From contig NZ_CP041244.1 in assembly GCF_006547145.1 (NCBI RefSeq), positions 6,510,001 to 6,574,000 on the forward strand: a DNA stretch of 64,000 nt. The letters run 5' to 3'. Numbering within the stretch: position 1 is the stretch's first letter; each line of letters starts with the position of its first letter. The stretch comes from Actinomadura sp. WMMA1423. GTDB lineage: Bacteria; Actinomycetota; Actinomycetes; Streptosporangiales; Streptosporangiaceae. The position numbers and the translations under genes are program-made. The notes under the pieces are model-generated. The model was not told the origin of the DNA. It ran no database searches and saw nothing but the letters and a program-made list of their open reading frames with translations. Of the stretch, positions 1 through 9,160 are shown piece by piece.

Positions 1-1
1 C

Positions 2-217
2 ATCGCCGCGAAGATCGCCGTCTACCACGACGACACGGCCGCCGAGGTGGCGCGCGGCATCGACGCGGCGGAGGCGAGGGTCCGGGCGCAGATCCCGGAG
101 GCGAAGCTCATCTACCTGGAGCCGGCGCTGGACGAGGCGTCCCGCACGCGGGCCGCCGACGCGTCCAGTACGGGCGCCGCCGAGGCGCGGAAGCCGGAGA
201 CCCCCGCGTCGTCCTGA
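2..217 (+). CDS. Cation diffusion facilitator (cation efflux) protein, C-terminal end only
   Basis: The frame is open from the window edge and ends with TGA at 215-217, giving about 71 residues. The visible part (AAEVARGIDAAEARVRAQIP, then a KLIYLEP stretch) matches the cytoplasmic dimerisation domain that closes CDF metal/proton antiporters, where an alternating helix-strand unit ends in an IYIEPD-like motif. A poorly conserved Ala/Thr-rich tail of about 25 residues follows. The membrane domain and metal-site residues lie outside the window, so the substrate (Zn, Fe, Co or Mn) cannot be told. Family assignment rests on this short C-terminal motif only. Confidence 0.6.
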   Translation: MAAKIAVYHDDTAAEVARGIDAAEARVRAQIPEAKLIYLEPALDEASRTRAADASSTGAAEARKPETPASS

Positions 218-225
218 CGCGTTCC

Positions 226-250
226 GCGCGGCCCGCCCCACGGGCCGCGC
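226..250 (+). terminator. Hairpin terminator after the cation-efflux gene
   Basis: A perfect 10-bp inverted repeat (226-235 with 241-250, loop of five C-rich bases) begins 9 bases after the stop codon. There is no T-run, as is common for actinobacterial terminators. Confidence 0.6.
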
Positions 251-607
251 CGGACACGGAACCCCTCACCGGGCGGCCGCCGCAGGTGCCGGCCGAACCC
301 CAGCCCAGGCGAGACCGGCGAGTGCCTCCGAGGAGGCGAGCCGCGGCCGTCCGGCGAGGTGCTATCCCATGCTCCCCGCCCGGACCCCTGAAACCGGGCG
401 GTTCTGGTGTGACCGCGGCGGCCCCGCCGAACCCCCTACGTCGGCGACGGCCACCGTCGCGGTCACGGTTAAGACACTACGTTCGCGGCACTCCTCCGCA
501 CGTCCCCCTCAAGGAGGGAACGCGCGTGGTACTCCAGGCGGACCTCCGCGATCTGCATACACCCGCGTGGTGAGGCCATGGCGGGCCTCAGCGGTCAGTA
601 TTGAGGG
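251..607. other. Gap of about 360 bases with no gene; hairpins only
   Basis: No reading frame here has coding character or a ribosome site. Two structures stand out. One is a perfect 8-bp hairpin at 376-401 (CCGCCCGG / CCGGGCGG). The other is a 7-bp inverted repeat TGAGGCC / GGCCTCA at 571-590 that ends 17 bases before the histidine-kinase start and could be an operator or an mRNA hairpin over the leader. I compared the stretch by eye with cobalamin, c-di-AMP and manganese riboswitch cores and found no convincing match. Confidence 0.4.
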
Positions 608-2158
608 GTGACGACCGACGACAAGGCCCGGACCGGACCCGACCCCGCGGGGTTCGGCCCAGCCGTCGCGCACCACGCGTGGCGGCTGTCCGGCCGGATC
701 GTAGCGGGGGTCGGGCAGCTGCTGCTGTGGATCCTGACGGGCATCGGCACGCTCCTGCGCCCGCTGGCGGTCAGGCTCGGCGCGCGCCTGAACGGCCGGG
801 CGGGACCCGGTCCCGGGGTCCCGGCCGGGCAGACGGCGCCGCTGCCCCGCTGGATCAAAACGTGGCGGGACGTCGTCGGGTCCTGGTACTTCGCGCCCCT
901 GACCGGGCTGGCCCTGACGATCGCGGCGCTGGCCGAGCTGGCGCCGCGCGTCGACTCGCCGATCAGCCTGGCGGGCGGGTTCGCGGTCGCGGCGACGCTC
1001 CCGCTCGTGTGGCGCCGGGAGAACCTGCGCGCCGTCGCGGCGGTCGTGCTCAGCGCGGTCGCGGCGAGCCTGCTCACCGGGCAGCTCCTGCTGGTCACGA
1101 CCAGCTTCGCGGCCCTCTACACGCTGTACGCGCTGGGCCGGGGGCTGCCCCGCCAGTCCACCGGCGTCCTGGCGGTCGGCAGTGTCGCCGCCCTCGGAGT
1201 CGTCTACCTCGCGACCGGGACGCTCGACGACGTCCCCTGGCCCGCGGCGATCGTCGCGGTGCTCGCCGCCATCGGCCTCGGGGACGCGCGGCGCGTCGTG
1301 GAGTCCGCGGGACGCACGGAGGCGGAGGCCGCCGAGCGCACCAACGAGACCCTCACCCGGCTCACCGCCGTCCAGCGGGAGCAGGCCGTCATGCGCGAGC
1401 GCGCCCGCATCGCCCGGGAGCTGCACGACGTCGTCGCGCACTCCGTCTCCATGATCGCCGTGCAGGCCGAGACCGCGCCGTACACGATGGAGAGCCTGTC
1501 GCCCGAGGCCCGCGCCGGCTACACCGAGATCGCCAAGACGGCCCGGGAGGCGCTGGTGGAGATGCGGCGGCTGCTCAGCGTGCTGCGCGCCGACGCCGCG
1601 CCCGAGCCGGAGGCGGCGAACTCCCCGCAGCCGCGCCTGGACCGGCTGCCCGACCTGATCGAGCAGCACCGCGGCGCCGGCGGCCACGTCGACCTCGCCG
1701 TGCACGGCGACCCGCGCGCCCTGTCCACGACGGTGGAGCTGTCGGCGTACCGGATCGTCCAGGAGGCGCTGACCAACGCGCGGCGGCACGCGCCCGGCGC
1801 GGGCGTCCGCGTCGACCTCACCTTCCTGCCGGACCGGTTGGCGGTCCGCGTCCAGGACAACGGCGCCTCGGCGGCCACCCAGGTCCTGAACCGGCCGAAT
1901 CCCGGTCCTCGTACAGCAGGAGCGGACCCTGCGGGCCCGACCTCCGCGGACGCCGGCCGGACCCGTCTCGAGACGTCCGGGCCGGGTGGCGGACACGGCC
2001 TCGTGGGCATGCGGGAACGTGCGACCATGCTGGGCGGGCGGTTCTCCGCCGGCCCCGCCACCCAGGGCGGGTTCCTGGTGGAGGCCGAGCTTCCGGTGAC
2101 GAATGAGGGGAATTCCTTCCGTGGAAACGGTTCGCAGGCGCCGCCCGGCCGCCCCTGA
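608..2158 (+). CDS. DesK/NarX-type sensor histidine kinase
   Basis: 516 residues from GTG. The N-terminal half carries several hydrophobic segments (about residues 30-50 and 95-225), so the sensor is membrane-embedded with little extracytoplasmic sequence. The HisKA_3 dimerisation box ARIARELHDVVAHSVS places the phospho-acceptor at His273. An HATPase_c domain follows with the N-box QEALTNARRHA (Asn390), a DNG motif near 417-419 and GGGHGLVGMRER. About 37 low-complexity residues are inserted between the G1 and G2 boxes, a common variation in this family. The cognate response regulator starts 33 bases downstream, so the two form a two-component operon. The signal is unknown. GTG at 608 is the first start after the inverted repeat at 571-590. 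Confidence 0.88.
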   Translation: MTTDDKARTGPDPAGFGPAVAHHAWRLSGRIVAGVGQLLLWILTGIGTLLRPLAVRLGARLNGRAGPGPGVPAGQTAPLPRWIKTWRDVVGSWYFAPLTGLALTIAALAELAPRVDSPISLAGGFAVAATLPLVWRRENLRAVAAVVLSAVAASLLTGQLLLVTTSFAALYTLYALGRGLPRQSTGVLAVGSVAALGVVYLATGTLDDVPWPAAIVAVLAAIGLGDARRVVESAGRTEAEAAERTNETLTRLTAVQREQAVMRERARIARELHDVVAHSVSMIAVQAETAPYTMESLSPEARAGYTEIAKTAREALVEMRRLLSVLRADAAPEPEAANSPQPRLDRLPDLIEQHRGAGGHVDLAVHGDPRALSTTVELSAYRIVQEALTNARRHAPGAGVRVDLTFLPDRLAVRVQDNGASAATQVLNRPNPGPRTAGADPAGPTSADAGRTRLETSGPGGGHGLVGMRERATMLGGRFSAGPATQGGFLVEAELPVTNEGNSFRGNGSQAPPGRP

Positions 2159-2191
2159 CCCGGCCGTCCTCCCGCCTCCGGGGCGGCCGCT

Positions 2192-2863
2192 GTGATCAAC
2201 GTGCTGATCGTCGACGACCAGACGATCGTGCGGGCCGGGTTCGCCGCCCTGCTCGCCGCCCAGGACGACATCACCGTGATCGGCGAGGCAGGCGACGGCC
2301 GCGAGGCCGTCGCGCTCGCCGAGCGCCGCCGCCCGGACGTCGTCGTGATGGACATCCGGATGCCCGGCATGGACGGCATCGAGGCCACCCGCCGCATCCT
2401 CGCGCTGCCCGGCTCGGAGAGCGTCCGGGTGCTGGTGCTCACCACGTTCGACGTGGACGAGTACGTCTACGAGGCCCTCGCCGTCGGCGCGAGCGGCTTC
2501 CTGCTGAAGGACGCGACCGCCGACGAGCTGGTCTCGGCGGTCCGGGTGGTGGCGCGCGGCGACTCCCTGCTGGCCCCGCAGGTCACGGGACGCCTCATCC
2601 GCGAGTTCACCAAGCAGCGCCGCAACCGCCCGCAGGCGCCGTCGGAGCTGTCGACGCTGACCGCCCGCGAGACCGAGGTGCTCGTCCTGATCGCGGGCGG
2701 CCTGTCCAACGGCGAGATCGCCCAGCGCCTGTTCGTCAGCGAGCACACCGTCAAGACGCACGTGGCCCGCGTCTTCACCAAACTCGGCCTCCGCGACCGC
2801 GCCCAAGCGGTCATGCTCGCCTACGAATCAGGCGTAGTAGTCCCCGGAGAAAACGCGAGTTAA
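2192..2863 (+). CDS. NarL/FixJ-family response regulator
   Basis: 223 residues from GTG. The receiver domain shows acidic D8/D9, phospho-acceptor D54 in VVMDIRMPG, a T in LVLTTFD and K106 in FLLKDAT. The C-terminal LuxR-type helix-turn-helix is LTARETEVLVLIAGGLSNGE with VSEHTVKTHVARVFTKLGL. It is the evident partner of the upstream DesK-type kinase. Targets cannot be read from the sequence; the hairpin region upstream of the kinase is a candidate autoregulatory site (inference). A copy of the dispersed structured repeat begins two bases after the TAA stop. Confidence 0.9.
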   Translation: MINVLIVDDQTIVRAGFAALLAAQDDITVIGEAGDGREAVALAERRRPDVVVMDIRMPGMDGIEATRRILALPGSESVRVLVLTTFDVDEYVYEALAVGASGFLLKDATADELVSAVRVVARGDSLLAPQVTGRLIREFTKQRRNRPQAPSELSTLTARETEVLVLIAGGLSNGEIAQRLFVSEHTVKTHVARVFTKLGLRDRAQAVMLAYESGVVVPGENAS

Positions 2864-2865
2864 TG

Positions 2866-3032
2866 GCTTTTCTCTCCTCCTTCGGGCCTGGCGGCCCTCC
2901 ATCGTCGAGAAACGCGGGCGATCGCTGGCATCGCTCCGGCTCGCCTTGCGGCTCGCTGCGCGATCAGGTTCTCGCTTCGCTCGCCCCTGCCTTCGGACGC
3001 GATCGCAGCCATTCAGGTTGTTGCGTGGTTGC
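2866..3032 (+). repeat. Dispersed structured repeat, copy A
   Basis: This is one of four near-identical copies in the window. It starts two bases after the response-regulator stop and fills the gap before the convergent MerR-type gene. An outer stem (2866-2874 with 2907-2915, 8 of 9 pairs) encloses TCCTCCTTC, an inner hairpin GGGCC-tggc-GGCCC (2884-2897) and TCCATCGTC. Three further short hairpin units follow, containing GCGAT/ATCGC, GCC/GGC and CAGGTT-like arms, then a shared GGACGCGATCGC box and a GTTG-rich tail. No terminal inverted repeats, no transposase and no evident target-site duplication are seen. Confidence 0.85.
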
Positions 3033-3067
3033 TGTGTTGGCTGAGGCCGGTGGGACGGTCTGAACGA

Positions 3068-3424
3068 TCATGGACGGCGGCGGAGGAGGCGCATTGCCTT
3101 TTCCTTTTCGAAGTCCAGGGCTCGGGTGGGGGGTGCGGAGAGGCGGCCTATGCGTTCGCCGAGTTCGCGCACGTGGGCCTGGACCTGGGGTTCGGCCAGG
3201 ACCCGCAGGCCGAAGGCCAGCTCGGCGGGGCCGATGTCGTAGCGCTTCTCCAGGGCGAGGGCGAGCGCGACGGCGCGCAGTTCGGCGTCGCCGAAGCGGC
3301 GGTGGCCGCCGCCGCGCCGGGCCACGGCCGCCTCGCGGGTGACGGGCAGCAGGCCGAGGGCCTCCCGGTAGCGGAGCATCCGGGGGGAGGTGCCGAGCCG
3401 CCGGGCGGCCTCCGTGATACGCAT
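3068..3424 (-). CDS. Short MerR-family transcriptional regulator
   Basis: 118 residues from ATG at 3424. A MerR-type winged helix-turn-helix starts at residue 1 (MRITEAARRLGTSPRMLRYR, then a GLLPVTR wing and a GHRRFGD strand-turn). A helical dimerisation segment follows with YDIGPAELAFGLRVLAEPQV and a short Arg-rich end. No effector domain or conserved Cys pair is present, so it is not a metal sensor of the MerR/CueR kind. The gene is divergent from sahH with about 157 bases between the starts. A perfect inverted repeat lies just upstream of its start, so autoregulation, and perhaps control of sahH, is plausible (inference). An upstream in-frame extension exists but looks non-coding. Confidence 0.75.
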   Translation of the reverse strand: MRITEAARRLGTSPRMLRYREALGLLPVTREAAVARRGGGHRRFGDAELRAVALALALEKRYDIGPAELAFGLRVLAEPQVQAHVRELGERIGRLSAPPTRALDFEKEKAMRLLRRRP

Positions 3425-3433
3425 GGGGTGATT

Positions 3434-3451
3434 CTGACAAATTAGTGTCAG
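3434..3451. promoter_or_regulatory. Inverted repeat CTGACA-N6-TGTCAG, candidate MerR operator
   Basis: A perfect 6-bp dyad with a 6-base spacer lies 10 bases upstream of the MerR-type start in the divergent region with sahH. MerR proteins bind dyads of this size within promoters. Its position near the start codon suggests autoregulation. Binding is inference. Confidence 0.45.
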
Positions 3452-3581
3452 GAAGTCGCCCCCGGCCGTGCCCTGGCGCGCCCGGCGCCCGTAGACTCGC
3501 CACCGTTGGCGCGGCCGCGCACTCGCCCGCCACGACCTCGCGTACCCGACGGCGCGCACACACCAAGGGAGCAACGAAAGC

Positions 3582-5012
<1,431 letters not shown>

Positions 5013-5038
5013 TACTGGTACCGAGTTCACTGCTTGAG

Positions 5039-5071
5039 GCTGCCGGACGGGGTGAGGCCCCGTCCGGCAGC
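5039..5071 (+). terminator. Strong hairpin between the two SAH hydrolase genes
   Basis: A perfect 14-bp stem (5039-5052 with 5058-5071) with a five-base loop is followed by TACTTTG. It lies 27 bases after the ahcY stop and only 18 bases before the next start. It may end ahcY transcripts or make the paralogue's expression conditional. Confidence 0.75.
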
Positions 5072-5089
5072 TACTTTGTGGGGGTGTTG

Positions 5090-6346
5090 ATGAGCGATAT
5101 CGCGGATCGGTCGCTGGCCTATGAGGGCGTCAAGCGGATCGAGTGGGCGGACCGGAGCATGCCGGTGCTGCGGCAGATCCGGGAGCGGTTCGCCGCCGAC
5201 CGGCCGCTGGAGGGGTTCAAGGTCGCGGCGTGCATGCACATCACGACCGAGACCGCCGGGCTCATCCGCACCCTTCAGGCAGGCGGTGCGAGCGTGGCGC
5301 TGGCGTCGTCCAACCCGCTGTCCACGCAGGACGACACCGCCGCCGCGCTTGTGGAGGAGTACGGGGCCGAGGTGTTCGCGCGCGCGGGCATCGACCGCGA
5401 GGGGTACTACGCGCACATCCACCAGGCGCTTGAGACCGGGCCCGACTTCGTCCTGGACGACGGCTGCGACCTGGTCAACACCCTGCACACCGACCGGACG
5501 GATCTGCTCGGCACCGTGAAGGCGGGGTGCGAGCAGACGACGACGGGCGTCATCCGCCTGCACCAGATGGCCCGCGAGGGCGCGCTGAAGTTCCCCGTGG
5601 TCGCGGTGAACGACACCGACACCAAACACATGTTCGACAACCGGTACGGGACGGGCCAGTCGACGCTCGACGGGATCGTCCGCGCCACCAACACGTTGCT
5701 GGCGGGCAAGACCGTGGTCGTCGCGGGCTTCGGCTACTGCGGGCGCGGCCTGGCCGAGCGGGCGCGCGGCCTCGGGGCGCGGGTCGTCGTCACCGAGATC
5801 GACCCGGTGAAGGCGCTGGACGCGACCATGCAGGGCTTCGCCGTGCGGCCCATGGCCGAGGCGGCCGCGGAGGGCGACGTCTTCATCACCGTCACCGGGA
5901 ACCGCGACGTCGTGAACGCCGACCACCTCGCGGTGATGAAGGACGGGGCCATCCTCGCGAACTCCGGGCACTTCGACGTCGAGATCGACGTGCGGGCCCT
6001 CGGCGACATGGCCGTGGAGGTGCACCGCGCGATCCGGCCGCAGACGGACGAGTACGTGCTGGCCGACGGGCGGCGCCTGGTGCTGCTCGCGGAGGGCCGC
6101 CTGGTCAATCTGGCGGCCGCGGAGGGGCATCCCGCGGCCGTGATGGACATGTCGTTCGCCGACCAGGCCCTCACGTGCGCGTGGCTGGCCACGGCGCACG
6201 AGTCGCTGTCCCCGGCCGTCCACGACGTGCCGAAGGAGATCGACACTGAGGTGGCGCGGCTCAAGCTCGCCTCGATGTCGGTCTCCATCGACCTGCTCAC
6301 CCCGGACCAGGAGGACTACCTGCACTCCTGGCGCATCGGGTCCTGA
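5090..6346 (+). CDS. Short-type adenosylhomocysteinase-like protein (paralogue of ahcY)
   Basis: 418 residues from ATG behind GGGGGT. It aligns along its length with ahcY but lacks both the ~40-residue insert and the C-terminal Lys/Tyr tail, ending YLHSWRIGS as short Thermotoga/archaeal enzymes do. Catalytic and NAD features are kept: ACMHITTETAGL, CEQTTTGVIRL, TKHMFDNRYG (K179, D183, N184), GFGYCGRG (213-220) and NSGHFD. It is therefore probably an active NAD-dependent hydrolase of SAH or a related nucleoside thioether. S-inosylhomocysteine, the substrate of the archaeal short enzyme, is a possible alternative. A small conserved gene follows after 3 bases. The open frame extending upstream across ahcY is a shadow; the ATG with its ribosome site is the supported start. 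Confidence 0.85.
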   Translation: MSDIADRSLAYEGVKRIEWADRSMPVLRQIRERFAADRPLEGFKVAACMHITTETAGLIRTLQAGGASVALASSNPLSTQDDTAAALVEEYGAEVFARAGIDREGYYAHIHQALETGPDFVLDDGCDLVNTLHTDRTDLLGTVKAGCEQTTTGVIRLHQMAREGALKFPVVAVNDTDTKHMFDNRYGTGQSTLDGIVRATNTLLAGKTVVVAGFGYCGRGLAERARGLGARVVVTEIDPVKALDATMQGFAVRPMAEAAAEGDVFITVTGNRDVVNADHLAVMKDGAILANSGHFDVEIDVRALGDMAVEVHRAIRPQTDEYVLADGRRLVLLAEGRLVNLAAAEGHPAAVMDMSFADQALTCAWLATAHESLSPAVHDVPKEIDTEVARLKLASMSVSIDLLTPDQEDYLHSWRIGS

Positions 6347-6349
6347 CCC

Positions 6350-6934
6350 GTGCCCGCCGGGACGTACCTGCACCTCGACGGGGGAGCCGAGGAGCGTTTC
6401 CAGTGCGCGCCCGGGCCCGCCGGGTGGCGGTACACCTCCGCGCGCTCCGACGGGGTCCGCGTGGACCTGGTCGTGGACGCGCGCTGGCGCCAGATCCGCG
6501 TCGAGGTCGTCGCCCCCGCCTGGTGGGTGCGCGGCGGCGTGACCGGCCGCGAACTGGCCTGGGTGCGCGCGGCCGGTGAGACGGGAACCGAGCACGCCGA
6601 GCAGGCGTCGGGCTTCCTGGCCGACTCCCCGGGGTTCCTCGTCGCCGTCGCCCGGTCCTTGGGGCTGGACGAGGGCGCGCAGACCGACGTCCGTCTCGTC
6701 CGGTTGAGCGGGACGTCGCTGTCGGCCCTGACGGCCCTGTGGCGCTGGCGGCTGGTCGGGACGTCCGCCTACGAGACCGAGACCGGGCCGCTGCCCGTCT
6801 CGGAGTACGAGGTCACCGACCTGTCCACAGGCGAGGTCGAGACGGTGCACATCGCCGGGGACGTCGTGCTGGCCGCGCCCGGGATCGAGCTCACCGCCCT
6901 GGAGTCACCGCCGAACCTGGCGAACCCCTCCTGA
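6350..6934 (+). CDS. Conserved hypothetical protein, probably co-transcribed with the short SAH hydrolase
   Basis: 194 residues from GTG, 3 bases after the preceding stop. No signal peptide or membrane segment is visible. The pattern alternates beta strands rich in Trp and Arg (WRYTSARSDGVRVDLVVDAR, RQIRVEVVAPAWWVRGG) with a helical middle, and ends in a strand-rich C-terminus. The Trp-rich strand segments loosely recall glycolipid-binding or lipocalin-like folds, but I do not recognise the family. Tight linkage to the short hydrolase suggests a shared role or at least a shared transcript. Confidence 0.7.
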   Translation: MPAGTYLHLDGGAEERFQCAPGPAGWRYTSARSDGVRVDLVVDARWRQIRVEVVAPAWWVRGGVTGRELAWVRAAGETGTEHAEQASGFLADSPGFLVAVARSLGLDEGAQTDVRLVRLSGTSLSALTALWRWRLVGTSAYETETGPLPVSEYEVTDLSTGEVETVHIAGDVVLAAPGIELTALESPPNLANPS

Positions 6935-6992
6935 CCTGGCTGCGGTATCTTTCCGTACTCGTCCGACAAGATCAGATACGGGGGGTTACGGC

Positions 6993-8036
6993 GTGTACGG
7001 GCAGGTTCCAGAGGGGCAAGGGCAAGTTCCGGAGGGGCAAGGGCAAGCACAGGGGCGGGGCTGGGGCGGGCCGCCGGCGGGCGGACCCCCGATGCCCGGC
7101 CCGCATGCCTCCGGCCCGCAGGCTCCCGGTCCGTTTCCGCCGACCGGTCCGTTTCCGCCTGCGGGTCCGCCGGGTCCGCCGCCGGCGAAGAGGCCCTCGC
7201 CGCTCGTGTGGGTGGCCGTGGCGGTCGCGGGCGTGGTCGTGCTCGCCGGCGTCGCCTTCCTCGCGCTCAACGGGACGGGCGCGCCGACAGGCCCGGTGAA
7301 GGCCGAGCAGTGCGTCGACACCGCCTTCGGGATGGACGACGGCGACCGCATCCCGCCGAGCCTCCGGGTGAGCTGCGACGACGCCAAGGCGAAGGCCAAG
7401 GTGCTGAAGGTCGTCGGCAAGAAGGAGGCGTCGGCCTTCCAGTTCGGCTCGCGTCCCCTGCCCGACTGCCCGAGCGGCACGGACGGCTTCACCAACGTCC
7501 GCGAGAAGAAGGACGAGAAGACCTACTACGAGGCGTGCGTGCGCAACCTCAAGGGCGCCCACCCCGGCGACCCCGGTGCGGGCGGAGCCTTCCTCACGGC
7601 GGGCGACTGCGTGAGCAGCGGCTCCATCGGCTTCGGCAAGGAGCAGCCGTGCTCCAAGCCGGACTGGTACGGCAAGGTGGTCGCACGCGTCGCGGCGGAG
7701 AAGTCGTGTCCGGCCGGCACGCTGGAGACCATGAAGCTGCGGTCCCTCGGCGGCGGGAGCACGGCGAACCCGGTGCTGTGCCTGGGCGCGGGCGGCGGCG
7801 TGCTGTCCCCGGGCGACTGCATCAAGGACCCCTCGTTCAACATCGGCGACCTGGGCAAGGCGGAGTGCGGGTCCGGCGACGCCGTCGCGAAGGTCGTCGG
7901 CAGGGTGTCCACCACGAAGGAGTGCCCGGCCGAGGCCACGAACTACATGACGAGCGAGGGCGCCTTCCGGCCGGTCCTGTGCCTGAAGAAGCTGCGCCCG
8001 ACGCTGACCGAGAAGCTGCGCTCGCTCCCCGGCTGA
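6993..8036 (+). CDS. Membrane-anchored protein with three Cys-rich modules (LppU-like)
   Basis: 347 residues from GTG. A Pro/Gly-rich cytoplasmic tail (1-69, beginning with a repeated QVPEGQG unit) is followed by one membrane helix (71-93) and an extracytoplasmic part built of three similar modules. Each has four Cys and a central KVV strand: C107/C128/C159/C182 around KVLKVV, C206/C220/C239/C263 around KVVARV, and C276/C292/C311/C330 around KVVGRV. Regular spacing suggests two disulfides per module. Pro-rich tail plus LppU/SCO3897-type extracellular modules is a known actinobacterial architecture of unknown function. It stands 15 bases from the convergent RDD gene. Confidence 0.75.
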   Translation: MYGQVPEGQGQVPEGQGQAQGRGWGGPPAGGPPMPGPHASGPQAPGPFPPTGPFPPAGPPGPPPAKRPSPLVWVAVAVAGVVVLAGVAFLALNGTGAPTGPVKAEQCVDTAFGMDDGDRIPPSLRVSCDDAKAKAKVLKVVGKKEASAFQFGSRPLPDCPSGTDGFTNVREKKDEKTYYEACVRNLKGAHPGDPGAGGAFLTAGDCVSSGSIGFGKEQPCSKPDWYGKVVARVAAEKSCPAGTLETMKLRSLGGGSTANPVLCLGAGGGVLSPGDCIKDPSFNIGDLGKAECGSGDAVAKVVGRVSTTKECPAEATNYMTSEGAFRPVLCLKKLRPTLTEKLRSLPG

Positions 8037-8051
8037 CGTCAGGCCGGCCCG

Positions 8052-9089
8052 TCAGTAGCCCGGGTACGGGCCCTGCGGCGGCGGAGGCCCGGCGGGGCCC
8101 GCCGGGTGCGGCGCGGGCGGCCGGGGCGCGTTCAGGACGTTCTGGTACGGCCCCGCGCCGTAGTCGGCCGGCGGAAGGAACCCCGGCTGGCCCGGCCCCG
8201 GCACGCTGAACGGCGGGGGAGCCGGAGGCCCCTGGCGCGGCGGGCCGGACGGCGCGGGCCCCGCCATCGCCATCGCCGGGACGGCGGCGGGCGCGGCGCC
8301 CCACGCGGGAAGCCCGAAACGGCGCATCCGGCGTGCGCGGCGCTCCGCGAGCCGCCGCTCCTCGCGGTGGCGGCGCTCGGCGAGGACGGCCGACAGCAGG
8401 ATCTCGGGCCGCACGCCCGCCGGCGGCGGCGGGCTCACCGCCGCGACGACCTGCGAGGCGATCCGCTGCCCCAGCGAGTCGCGGACCTCCGGCAGCAGCT
8501 CCCAGAACCGCGACAGGTACTGCCGGGCCGTCATCGCCAGCTCGTCCGACACCATCGAGAGCTCCAGCGTCCGCGCCCACCAGGCGAGCTGCGGCGGCAT
8601 CACCGCGACGGGGCCGAACAGCGCCGACGCGGGCACCCGCTCCTGGATGACGATCGTCCCGGCGAACAGGTCGCCGAGCCGCTTGCCGCGCCGGTTGCAG
8701 AACGAGGTGATCAGCGCGGGCGAGCCGTAGAGCATCCAGAACTCGACGAACCCGGCGAGCGCCCGCACCAGCGCCTGCCGGAACCGGACCGGCCCGCCGT
8801 CGTCGCCGACGACGCGGAGCCCGAGGGCCATCTTGCCCAGCGTCCGGCCCCGGGTGAGCGTCTCGAACAGGCACGGGTAGCCGACGAGGACGGCCACGAC
8901 GGCGAGCAGCGTCAGCCCGACCGTCCACGCCTCGTCGGCCACCAGCGAGGTCATCGCCGTGACGTAGACGACCGTGTTCAGCAGCACGGACTGGAGGAGC
9001 AGGTCGATGAAGAGGGCGCAGCCGCGGCTGGCCAGCCGCGCGACCCGGATGTCGAGCGCGACGGCCTCGCCGGTGACGAGATCGGCCAT
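8052..9089 (-). CDS. RDD-family membrane protein with Pro-rich C-terminus
   Basis: 345 residues from ATG at 9089, chosen because GGAGGAAGAG precedes it; an in-frame ATG 11 codons upstream lacks a site. The N-terminal half is an RDD domain: R18 region (LASRGCALFIDLLLQ), several membrane helices, TRGRTLGKMALGLRVV and a NRRGKRLGDLFAGTIV end. A soluble helical segment with an Arg-rich stretch (about 245-265) follows, then a Pro/Gly-rich tail. Such proteins sit beside SpoIIM-like and MoxR/DUF58 genes in actinobacteria, as here. The role is unknown, probably envelope-related. The gene is divergent from the SpoIIM-like gene across 71 bases. Confidence 0.85.
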   Translation of the reverse strand: MADLVTGEAVALDIRVARLASRGCALFIDLLLQSVLLNTVVYVTAMTSLVADEAWTVGLTLLAVVAVLVGYPCLFETLTRGRTLGKMALGLRVVGDDGGPVRFRQALVRALAGFVEFWMLYGSPALITSFCNRRGKRLGDLFAGTIVIQERVPASALFGPVAVMPPQLAWWARTLELSMVSDELAMTARQYLSRFWELLPEVRDSLGQRIASQVVAAVSPPPPAGVRPEILLSAVLAERRHREERRLAERRARRMRRFGLPAWGAAPAAVPAMAMAGPAPSGPPRQGPPAPPPFSVPGPGQPGFLPPADYGAGPYQNVLNAPRPPAPHPAGPAGPPPPQGPYPGY

Positions 9090-9160
9090 GTCCTCTTCCT
9101 CCAATGGCGGCGGACGCCCCATTGTGCCGGTTTCGCGGGTCGAGGCGTTAGTCTCGCCGG

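Noticed and set aside
251-607. Possible riboswitch upstream of the DesK-type kinase
   Set aside because: Hairpins exist, but no conserved core of cobalamin, c-di-AMP, manganese or SAM riboswitches could be recognised, and a sensor-kinase gene is not a usual target.
509-2806. A 765-residue open frame on the minus strand across the two-component genes
   Set aside because: It is the GC-rich antisense shadow of the kinase and regulator, with Arg/Gly/Asp-biased sequence and no domain. Similar long antisense frames at 2964-5030, 25259-28489, 55630-59997 and elsewhere were dismissed for the same reason.
2866-3032. The dispersed repeat as an insertion sequence or classical MITE
   Set aside because: The ends show no terminal inverted repeats and no clear target-site duplications, and there is no transposase gene in the window.
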